Assembly (NCBI GenBank): GCA_002451155.1
Contig: DKBG01000163.1
Span: 1 to 5,276 of the forward strand
Direction of reading: 5' to 3'
Length of the DNA: 5,276 nucleotides
Source: Ignavibacteria bacterium UBA6906
GTDB taxonomy: Bacteria; Bacteroidota; Ignavibacteria; UBA10030; UBA6906
A program made the translations under genes and the position numbers. This document shows positions 1-5,276 of this stretch, one piece after another; within the stretch, counting starts at the first letter, position 1, and each line of letters starts with the position of its first letter. The notes under the pieces are model-generated. The model saw only the letters and a list, made by a program, of their open reading frames with translations. It was not told the DNA's origin and ran no database searches.

Positions 1-288
1 AACCCGTTCAACCCGACGACAGTGGTAAGCTTTGAGTTGCCGGTACTCAGCGATGTGCGGCTCGTAGTTTTCGATCTGCTCGGTCGCGAGGTGTCGGTGT
101 TGCTGAATGAAAGGAGGGCCGCTGGGCTTCACGAGGTCGGGTTCGATGGTTCGGGCCTGTCGAGCGGAGTGTACATCTATCGACTGTCAGCCGTGCCGTT
201 GACACGGCGCGACCTCAGCCCGATAGGAGATCCGGAAAGACAGGCGAGAGATTTCGTGCAGACCCGCAAACTTCTGTTACTCCGATGA
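1..288 (+). CDS. C-terminal fragment of a secreted protein: T9SS type A sorting domain
   Basis: This is the 3' end of a gene whose start lies before the window; 95 codons are visible, ending in TGA at 286-288. The fragment opens with NPFNPTT (residues 1-7), the usual entry to a type IX secretion C-terminal sorting domain. It continues with the expected beta-strand pattern: SFELP (10-14), VRLVVFDLLGREV (19-31), the 'AGLHEVGFDGSGL' turn (41-53), SGVYIYRL (55-62) and the closing strand TRKLLLLR (88-95). In this family the domain directs export across the outer membrane and is normally cleaved on surface attachment or release. About 20 residues rich in Arg, Pro and Asp (64-84) separate the last two strands, a longer linker than the minimal domain. 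The function of the exported protein cannot be told because its body is outside the window. No plus-strand terminator with a T-run follows. The domain assignment is confident; the lineage inference from it is less so. Confidence 0.9.
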   Translation, partial: NPFNPTTVVSFELPVLSDVRLVVFDLLGREVSVLLNERRAAGLHEVGFDGSGLSSGVYIYRLSAVPLTRRDLSPIGDPERQARDFVQTRKLLLLR

Positions 289-382
289 ACGGGACGAGGG
301 GACCTCACGCGGCGCGGGCAGCAATGTCCTGGCCGACCCGAGGTTTGCCACGTTTCTGAAAGGAGTGGGATTGGTGAGATGA

Positions 383-523
383 GTGGCTGTGGGAAGCCAC
401 GCACGCCGTAAGAAAGTGAACCATATGGAAGCCCAGAGCGAGAGCTGCGCTTTTCGGCCGACCGGGTCGGGAGTCGCCCGGTTGGGGCGTGGCGCCCAAC
501 AGGGGAGCCCGTGTTGAGCTCCT
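383..523. other. Cluster of short inverted repeats, possible structured RNA
   Basis: Several small stems sit in tandem. GTGGCT/AGCCAC pairs at 383-388 with 395-400. AGAGCG/CGCTTT pairs at 435-440 with 448-453 (one G-T pair) and runs into TTTT. CCGAC/GTCGG pairs at 458-462 with 466-470. ACCGGG/CCCGGT pairs at 461-466 with 477-482. GTTGGG/CCCAAC pairs at 481-486 with 495-500, extendable by two pairs past a bulge. GGAGC/GCTCC pairs at 504-508 with 518-522. The stem at 461-482 cannot form together with the one at 458-470, and it shares bases 481-482 with the next stem, so alternative folds are possible. Short stems are expected by chance in GC-rich DNA. The strand is unknown, and no covariation can be assessed from one sequence. 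Confidence 0.3.
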
Positions 524-597
524 GCATCCGTTGGGGGTACCTGCCCTGATATTGCCCAATTTCAGATGGAAGTGTCCTTGATAGATTGTGGGACAGA

Positions 598-624
598 GAG
601 TCCCGGCGGTATTCGCCGGGACTC
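598..624 (-). terminator. Perfect 11-bp hairpin, terminator-like, at the 3' end of the minus-strand cluster
   Basis: GAGTCCCGGCG (598-608) is the exact reverse complement of CGCCGGGACTC (614-624), with a 5-base GTATT loop. It lies 11 bases beyond the TGA stop (636-638) of the last minus-strand open frame and between two converging units, where a transcript end is expected. Neither side has a T-run: the minus-strand sequence after the stem reads TCTGTCCC. It is therefore not a classical intrinsic terminator. It could be a U-less terminator, a 3'-end-stabilising stem for either transcript, or a bidirectional transcription boundary. The stem is seen directly; the role is inferred from position. 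Confidence 0.5.
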
Positions 625-635
625 GTTCGGCTTCG

Positions 636-878
636 TCAATTCTCTCTTCGGATTTCCTGGCGCCCTCCCGCCAGCAAATTCTCTACGACCCAGTATTCCC
701 AAAAGACCTTGGTGGCGAAGAATCCGATCGACTTTCCGTCGCCGGACCAGTCGGTAAGTTGGATCCTGTCCCAACGATCCGAAAACCAATATACAAAACG
801 GATCGATCTGCGGGGGTCAGGGCAGTGGGGGGTGGCCATGGGTTCTGTCCGCACCCACATTCGTGAAGGCGCGGTCAT
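636..878 (-). pseudogene. Tail of a PD40/TolB-like beta-propeller protein, probably a gene remnant
   Basis: The open frame is 80 codons from ATG at 878 to TGA at 636-638. Residues about 43-68 (DWSGDGKSIGFF, then WEYWVVENLL) match the layout of a PD40 (WD40-like, TolB-type) repeat: a WSpDGk-I-aF turn, then an aromatic strand ending in a 'WVV' segment. A preceding aromatic stretch, IRFVYWFSDRWDRIQ (26-40), could be the end of the previous blade. One blade cannot make a propeller, and the first 20 residues look unlike protein-coding sequence. The ATG has only a poor AAGGG directly against it instead of a spaced ribosome site. I therefore infer the 3' remnant of a larger gene whose 5' part was lost where the hydrolase gene now ends (927). 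Alternatives are a small real gene or a chance similarity. The opposite strand is also open here but gives an Arg/Ser-rich product without recognisable motifs. Confidence 0.4.
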
Positions 879-926
879 CCCTTGACGGGAGGCGCCGGGG
901 CAGAGGGGGTTTTCCGGAGAGGGCAG

Positions 927-1679
927 CTACGGCTTGAGTTGATCCCGGTCCGGGATCTGCTCACAGGAGCGGGCAAACTCCTGCGAAGTGGCAGTGTATC
1001 CCAGAAATGCTTCGACGTGCCGGATGAAATACCGGGTGATCGTCTGATCTTCCAGGGTGTCCTGGTATTCCATCGCGGCTGTGCAATCACGCAGCAAGAC
1101 GATGCGGTAGTTCCGGTACAGCGCATCGTTCAGGGTCCCCTGCACACAGGCGTTGGCCGCAAACCCCACGACCACGAGGTTCTTGATCCGCAGATTCCTC
1201 AGCAGGGTCTCCAGGCATGTTTCGAAGAACCCGCTGTACATCTGTTTTCGCACGACATATTCGCCCGGCTTCGGTTCAACCAGCTTGCTGAATCGGAATT
1301 CGACCGGGTCAGTTTCCCATCGCTCCTCTACGGTCAGACCGTGCGTGCGCACAAGGATGGAGCCAAATTCGCTGTACTGCGTGGCTACCATCTGATTGGA
1401 GTTGTTCAGATAAATGATCGGCAGTCCGATCCTGCGCGCAGCTTCCAGGGCTGGCTTGACGTGATCGACCATCACCCGGCGTTCCACTTCGGTGGATCCC
1501 CTGTAAAAGAGGGCGGGTCGCTCTGGCTCCGGTTCTCCAGGACTGTAGCCCAGCCCGTACACGTCTATCAGCATAAACGCCGTCTGCTCCAGAGCCAGCC
1601 CCAGCATCTCCTCGGCGTGACCAAGGTATGCCTCGGGTGGAAACATGCGATAGTATCGACCGGAAATCAGCAATTCCAT
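927..1679 (-). CDS. Isochorismatase-like cysteine hydrolase (RutB/nicotinamidase superfamily)
   Basis: This is a 250-residue cytosolic-type enzyme with no signal peptide or membrane segment. The superfamily hydrolyses amide, ureido or vinyl-ether bonds through an Asp-Lys-Cys triad, and all three residues are visible. Asp39 lies in FMLIDVYG after the first hydrophobic strand. Lys145 lies in VVRKQMYSGFF, and Cys178 in GFAANACVQGTLNDA. The segment from K145 through 'YSGFFETCLETLLRNLRIKNLVVVG' to the Cys loop resembles ureidoacrylate amidohydrolase (RutB) and related N-carbamoyl hydrolases more than EntB-type isochorismatases. The usual Thr three residues before the Cys (TNxC) is Ala175 here. Length is slightly above the family's usual 180-230 residues, owing to an N-terminal extension of about 30 residues and a Pro/Glu-rich loop (47-55). 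The start is supported by a GAGAGGG ribosome site six bases upstream. The stop is TAG at 927-929. It lies 33 bases after the LarA-like gene, so co-transcription is likely. The family is secure; the substrate is unknown. Confidence 0.9.
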   Translation of the reverse strand: MELLISGRYYRMFPPEAYLGHAEEMLGLALEQTAFMLIDVYGLGYSPGEPEPERPALFYRGSTEVERRVMVDHVKPALEAARRIGLPIIYLNNSNQMVATQYSEFGSILVRTHGLTVEERWETDPVEFRFSKLVEPKPGEYVVRKQMYSGFFETCLETLLRNLRIKNLVVVGFAANACVQGTLNDALYRNYRIVLLRDCTAAMEYQDTLEDQTITRYFIRHVEAFLGYTATSQEFARSCEQIPDRDQLKP

Positions 1680-1685
1680 CTTCGT

Positions 1686-1692
1686 CCCTCTC
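1686..1692 (-). promoter_or_regulatory. Ribosome binding site of the isochorismatase-like gene
   Basis: On the minus strand GAGAGGG is followed by six bases (ACGAAG) and then ATG at 1679. Purine content and spacing fit a Shine-Dalgarno site and decide in favour of this start over the internal Met12. It lies inside the 33-base gap after the upstream stop, so the gene has its own translation start within a shared message. Confidence 0.65.
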
Positions 1693-1712
1693 GTGTGAAA
1701 TTCAACAGAGCA

Positions 1713-2978
1713 TTACACGGCTACCGGACAGATTTCTCCTCCCATTCCCAGAACGATCACCCGTGCGGAACTCCCTTTCCTCCGGACGGCGTCATTCAGT
1801 GCGTCCTGGACCGACGCGAACGGAGTAAATCCCAGGCGCCTGATATCTTGGGCAGGGATTCCGGGGGAGACCATGAACGCCTGCGTTCGCTCGACCAGCC
1901 TTCCCCCCTGGACGATGTTGTGCGCGGTTACTTTGTCCAGTCGCCCCTCCTGGACGAGCCGGGTCGTTGCCTCCAGGCCCTGGTATCCGTATGCCAGAAC
2001 GCCGGGGTGCTGCCGGCTCACCCCTTCAGGAGACGGTGTGACGACAATGACCACCGCGTCGTCCGGGACAATGCACTCGAGCGCGCACATGGCCTTGACA
2101 CCCTGCCACAGGTCCTGATCGAGCGGGTGGGTATCGATGATGAAGATCCCGGCTGTTTCGGGTTTGTCGATCGCGACGCGGTAGAGTTCTCCGGCCAGGA
2201 TGCTCCCCGCGCGGTGGGCCCCGACCGGGTCCCCTGAGAAGCTGCCGGCGATCCTGGATTTGCCGTCCATCACGACATTGACGATGGCTGTGAGACCGGC
2301 CAGGTGCGCCATACGATCGATCTGTTCGCGCATGGGATTATCGCGGATGCCAAGCACCTCTCTTTGCGCGAAGTGCACGCTGCGCCAGTGGAATTCTCCC
2401 ACGGCCTCCCGGGTGGCTACCCCGGGAGCAATGATCTTCCCTCCACCGGAGAATCCGGCAGCCGGATGCGGAGCGATGCTCCCCACGCCGACGACAATAT
2501 CCGATTGGTGCATGGCGCGGTTCAGCACCACGCGCGTTCCATCGAGCGAGCCGTACTCGTAGAGCACTTCAGGACTCTCCCATTCGTGGTTTATTACACT
2601 GAAGCGGGCGGCTGCCCCGGCGCCGATCCTTGCCGCAATCTCCTCGCCGGTCATGTAGCGGTGTGTGCCAAGCGCCACGAGGAACTTGATGTTCGTGTCC
2701 CGCGCTCCACCTCGCGCGAGTTCCGCCAGGAGCGGAGGGACCATCTGATGAACCGGCGTCGGCCGCGACATATCGTCGACGATGATCAGGATCTGTGAAT
2801 CGGCATTGACCAGCTGAGAGAGCCGCGGCATTCCGATGGGAGCCGCCAGACTGGCGGCCACGACTGATTCCGGGTTCCGCTGCGCCCTTTCAACCGCCCT
2901 GACGGTGTAGACATCAACCGGGTGAGATGCAGGAATGTCGACCGGCGCTATGGTGTTGTAGGGAAATTCGTATTGCAT
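1713..2978 (-). CDS. LarA-like (DUF2088) nickel-pincer racemase/epimerase homologue
   Basis: This 421-residue protein is full-length for the lactate racemase LarA family (about 420-430). These enzymes invert alpha-hydroxy acids by hydride transfer using a nickel-pincer nucleotide held covalently by a lysine. The conserved positions of Lactobacillus LarA can be aligned by eye. Arg72 in DDMSRPTP matches R75, and His106 in GTHRYM matches H108. His171 and Lys181 in PHPAAGFSGGGK match H174 and the cofactor lysine K184, with the same 10-residue spacing. His197 matches the nickel ligand H200, 16 residues after the lysine as in LarA. Gln292 and Lys295 in WQGVKA match Q295 and K298. The tryptophan near LarA 358 is not evident; the local sequence is TAHNIVQGG (351-359), so the substrate is probably not lactate. 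No cofactor-synthesis genes (larB, larC, larE) are in the window. The N-terminus MQYEFPY fits the family start, although I see no good Shine-Dalgarno site. The gene starts 59 bases after the lyase stop. Confidence 0.9.
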   Translation of the reverse strand: MQYEFPYNTIAPVDIPASHPVDVYTVRAVERAQRNPESVVAASLAAPIGMPRLSQLVNADSQILIIVDDMSRPTPVHQMVPPLLAELARGGARDTNIKFLVALGTHRYMTGEEIAARIGAGAAARFSVINHEWESPEVLYEYGSLDGTRVVLNRAMHQSDIVVGVGSIAPHPAAGFSGGGKIIAPGVATREAVGEFHWRSVHFAQREVLGIRDNPMREQIDRMAHLAGLTAIVNVVMDGKSRIAGSFSGDPVGAHRAGSILAGELYRVAIDKPETAGIFIIDTHPLDQDLWQGVKAMCALECIVPDDAVVIVVTPSPEGVSRQHPGVLAYGYQGLEATTRLVQEGRLDKVTAHNIVQGGRLVERTQAFMVSPGIPAQDIRRLGFTPFASVQDALNDAVRRKGSSARVIVLGMGGEICPVAV

Positions 2979-3037
2979 GGGTCATTCGTGAAGGGCGCTC
3001 CGCTCTCGGCCCGGACTGAGGACGCCGCCGGCAGGGA

Positions 3038-5276
3038 CTATTTCTGGTACTCAAAATCCCTTCTGGCTGTGAAAGATTGGCCTGTGAGCCCGTCAATCTT
3101 AAACCTGGTGACGCCCGTGAACCCCGCGTAGTCGACGGCGCCACCTGCTGAGCTGACGCGAGCGTATCTGAAATCTCCTTCGATTCCTTCAGTGAATCTC
3201 CTGTAGGTCCCGTCGGAGAGGATGATAAGATCCTCGCGATCTGTCGTTTTAATCCGATATCCGATCGCGCCTTCATCCTTCATATCCAGGCTTTCGACAG
3301 ATACTTCGGCGGGAACGATACCTCCCGGGGAGGAAAACGGGTAGATGAGCGTCGCCATTCGATCCGACTGGCGATCCCCTTTCAGGGCTTTTCTGAACAA
3401 CAGCCAGTCAATATCCCGGTGGGTGGGTTCATTCTGCAGCCCCCCGAGATTGGCGTCCCCGCGCGATCTGATCCGGCTGACATTATCCGCGTCACGATGA
3501 TCCTGCTTGATCAGAAATCCGTTCTCTCCGGTGGACACAAAGCCATCGTCTATCGTCCTCATCGAGCAGGGGGTATGGAAGTTGAAATCCATCTCCTGGT
3601 TCTTCCCTGCCGTGCTCACCTCGTCGATGATCAACCAGTATCTCCTCTTGGCAAACACGATGTGACGCCGGTGTTTCGCCTTCTGATATCGGAGATACCC
3701 GTCGTGTGTCGCGGCAAAGAACTCGGTCTGCTGCTGGGGTGACCAGACCTTGTCGTAGCCAGGCATATCCATCTTCTCCGGGACCGCCTGGTTGATGGTG
3801 AGCATGTTGTGCGAGAGTGGATGCTTATACCAGCTCACGTGGAGCGAGTCCAGGTATCCCAGCTTACCGATTCCCGCATCAAGTGCGATCGGAATGCCGT
3901 TGGCGTAGATTTCAAAGTCCAGCTGGTCGTAATGGCTGTGATTCTGCCACTCGCCATAATTGAGAATCAGGAAATAGCTTTTCTGGTCCCAGGAATCCCG
4001 CATTACTACGAACCGCGAATTCGGGAAATCGATCGATGTCCTTCCGGGTTCTGTCACCGTGACGGGAAATGAAGCCAGTGCTTCGGGGGAGAATTCGTGC
4101 CTGACCGCTCCGACGAAATCGCCCCGGTTGAAGAACTTCCCCATTTCCCAAAAAACCCGGATCATGCTCCTGTTCCTGGATGCGTCATTGAACGGCGTGT
4201 TGACACCGGCAGGGGCATTGGTGAGCACAAAGAACTCGATGAAATTCTCCAGCCTGCTCAGGTACTTCTCCCGCAGTGAGGGATCGTTGCTGAAATACTG
4301 GAGCATCACCATGTACCGGTAGAAGACTGAAAACATGTATTCTGCGTAGCTGGGGGTCCGCTCCACATACCCGCCGTCATCCAGGATGTCGTTTTCCAGA
4401 TGAAGGATCATGGTCTTTCTGCCGCGATCCAGCCATGTCGCCGATTCCCTGAATTCCGGAAAGGCCAGTGCAGCATAGGAAAGCGTCATGGCTGTATGGG
4501 TCTGCCAATTGTAGGGGTGAAACGGGGTCTTTTCAAGGCACTGGTCGAGCCATCGGGCCGATCCGAGGATGTTCTTCAACAGCTTCTTGTTGGTCTCGGG
4601 CGAAAGCTGGCGGACAAAGACCCTCTGTGCGTCGATCAGTCTCTGAGTTCTATTGGCGAGACCCAGCTCGTACCAGACGACGTCGTACAACGTTGTGTGA
4701 TTGATGACCTCTTCCTGTTTCACGCTGTCCAGCTGGTCATACCACTGATTGAAGATATCGTCAAACGCTCTGGCGATGTCAGGATCCCGAGTCAGGATAT
4801 AGTGATTGATCTGATCGGCAAGAAAGGCGAGATAGTGTACGCCCCATTTCGAAACGTTCGTGTAATGATGATTGAAATCGACTCGCTTCCCCCAGTTGAC
4901 GCCATGAAGGGTGAATCCCTTCTCCGGCGTGTAGGTCTGGGTTGCTGAACGGATGATCTCCTGATACCGGGAAGTGTCGGCGAGAACTTCCTGCAGGAAC
5001 TCGTCGGTGGTGATGAAGTACTTTTTGTTCTGTGTGTCGTATGTCGACAACCGGTTATTATCTTTCCGGGCTGAGAAATAGTCGTGCAGAATGACGGAGA
5101 TCCGCTCATAGTCCCTGGCTTTTAGCGCCGCCTGCAATGCCGGCTCGATTGCCGCTATGTGGAGCGAATTGACCAGTTCTTCATCGGTGATGTAGCGGAT
5201 CTTAGTGTCAAAATACTCTTTGTCGATCAGAACGTCGTGCCATTCGGAAAGAGCGAGCTTCAGGTTCCATTCGGAC
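3038..5276 (-). CDS. Heparinase II/III-family polysaccharide lyase, 5' end outside the window
   Basis: The frame is open from the window edge to TAG at 3038-3040, giving 745 visible codons (residue 1 = codon 5275-5273); the true start lies beyond 5276. A TTG at 5137 is an internal codon, not a likely start. The fold order fits the family: a helical (alpha/alpha toroid) domain at about residues 100-400, then a beta-sandwich domain to the end. Family-typical segments are W128 and INHYILTRDPD (156-166), PYNWQTHT (254-261, Asn256 and His260), GGYVERTPSY (301-310, Tyr303 and Tyr310), NHSHYDQLDFEIYANG (445-460, His446/His448) and DAGIG (466-470), then LSHNMLTI (487-494). Catalytic His/Tyr residues of heparinase II and alginate lyase PL17 lie in the NW-H, Y and H-x-D segments, so activity by beta-elimination on a uronate-containing polymer is plausible. 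The subfamily and substrate cannot be assigned. The C-terminus (FTARRDFEYQK) has no T9SS sorting domain. It is the most upstream gene visible in the minus-strand cluster. Confidence 0.88.
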   Translation of the reverse strand, partial: SEWNLKLALSEWHDVLIDKEYFDTKIRYITDEELVNSLHIAAIEPALQAALKARDYERISVILHDYFSARKDNNRLSTYDTQNKKYFITTDEFLQEVLADTSRYQEIIRSATQTYTPEKGFTLHGVNWGKRVDFNHHYTNVSKWGVHYLAFLADQINHYILTRDPDIARAFDDIFNQWYDQLDSVKQEEVINHTTLYDVVWYELGLANRTQRLIDAQRVFVRQLSPETNKKLLKNILGSARWLDQCLEKTPFHPYNWQTHTAMTLSYAALAFPEFRESATWLDRGRKTMILHLENDILDDGGYVERTPSYAEYMFSVFYRYMVMLQYFSNDPSLREKYLSRLENFIEFFVLTNAPAGVNTPFNDASRNRSMIRVFWEMGKFFNRGDFVGAVRHEFSPEALASFPVTVTEPGRTSIDFPNSRFVVMRDSWDQKSYFLILNYGEWQNHSHYDQLDFEIYANGIPIALDAGIGKLGYLDSLHVSWYKHPLSHNMLTINQAVPEKMDMPGYDKVWSPQQQTEFFAATHDGYLRYQKAKHRRHIVFAKRRYWLIIDEVSTAGKNQEMDFNFHTPCSMRTIDDGFVSTGENGFLIKQDHRDADNVSRIRSRGDANLGGLQNEPTHRDIDWLLFRKALKGDRQSDRMATLIYPFSSPGGIVPAEVSVESLDMKDEGAIGYRIKTTDREDLIILSDGTYRRFTEGIEGDFRYARVSSAGGAVDYAGFTGVTRFKIDGLTGQSFTARRDFEYQK

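Larger units (their letters stand above)
289..635. other. Convergent intergenic region without a convincing gene
   Basis: This stretch separates the end of the plus-strand secreted-protein gene from the 3' end of the minus-strand cluster. Open frames exist on both strands but overlap each other, start without proper ribosome sites and have low-complexity translations rich in Ser, Arg, Pro and His, so I treat them as chance. What stands out is a run of short inverted repeats from about 383 to 523 and a perfect hairpin at 598-624, both listed separately. A purine-rich AAAGGAG at 359-365 precedes an ATG at 379, but that frame stops after ten codons. I recognise no known RNA family here. Confidence 0.6.

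Noticed and set aside
379..411. Ten-codon open frame (MSGCGKPRTP) behind AAAGGAG at 359-365, a possible leader peptide
   Set aside because: Spacing to the ATG is long (13 bases), no plus-strand gene follows that it could regulate, and its codons coincide with the 383-400 hairpin.
177..559. Two overlapping minus-strand open frames opposite the T9SS gene end and the intergenic region
   Set aside because: Translations are low-complexity (Ser, Arg, His, Pro), one lies antisense to a clear coding region, and neither has a recognisable motif or ribosome site.
300..560. Possible group II intron or retron remnant, suggested by the purine-rich structured look
   Set aside because: No domain V-like hairpin, no intron boundary motif and no reverse transcriptase frame could be identified.
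636..1679. Stop-codon readthrough joining the hydrolase to the PD40-like segment, since both share a frame across the TAG at 927-929
   Set aside because: A one-in-three frame coincidence is unremarkable, the 16 codons between look non-coding, and no recoding signal is visible.
882..2237. Long 451-codon open frame on the plus strand
   Set aside because: It is antisense to two clearly recognisable enzymes (LarA-like and isochorismatase-like) with intact catalytic motifs; its own translation shows no family features. Long antisense frames are common in GC-rich genes.
5135..5137. TTG as the start of the lyase gene
   Set aside because: The same frame stays open to the window edge with plausible helical protein sequence (SEWNLKLALSEWHDV and on), so the gene begins beyond 5276.

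Overview
The window looks like a piece of a mid-GC bacterial chromosome from the Fibrobacterota-Chlorobiota-Bacteroidota (FCB) superphylum or a neighbouring candidate phylum (Ignavibacteria, KSB1, Calditrichota or Latescibacterota type). The main clue is the first gene. Its C-terminus is a type IX secretion (T9SS, type A) sorting domain of the 'NPFNP' variety common in those groups. This is a lineage inference, not an identification.

Layout: (1) Bases 1-288, plus strand: the last 95 codons of a secreted protein, covering only its T9SS sorting domain. (2) Bases 289-635: a gene-free convergent intergenic region. It is rich in short inverted repeats, some mutually exclusive, and ends in a perfect 11-bp hairpin at 598-624. 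(3) Bases 636-5276, minus strand: a co-directional cluster. Read in the direction of transcription it holds a heparinase II/III-family polysaccharide lyase (5' end beyond the window), a LarA-like (DUF2088) nickel-pincer racemase/epimerase homologue, an isochorismatase-like cysteine hydrolase, and a short open frame resembling the tail of a PD40/TolB-type beta-propeller protein. That last frame is probably a gene remnant. Gaps between the three full-size genes are 59 and 33 bases, so they are probably one transcription unit, with the hairpin at 598-624 near its 3' end.

How the genes may work together: heparinase II/III-family proteins cleave uronate-containing polysaccharides by beta-elimination. 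LarA-family enzymes racemise or epimerise alpha-hydroxy acids with a nickel-pincer nucleotide cofactor, and isochorismatase-like hydrolases often cleave amides or ureido compounds. A catabolic cassette for an acidic and possibly N-containing carbohydrate would fit, but the substrate cannot be read from sequence. The LarA-like protein keeps every metal/acid-base position I could align but seems to lack the tryptophan of true lactate racemase, which argues for a different alpha-hydroxy acid. I see no tRNA, rRNA, CRISPR array, insertion sequence or clear promoter, and no clearly new system. The most interesting items are the racemase/lyase/hydrolase combination and the structured intergenic stretch.
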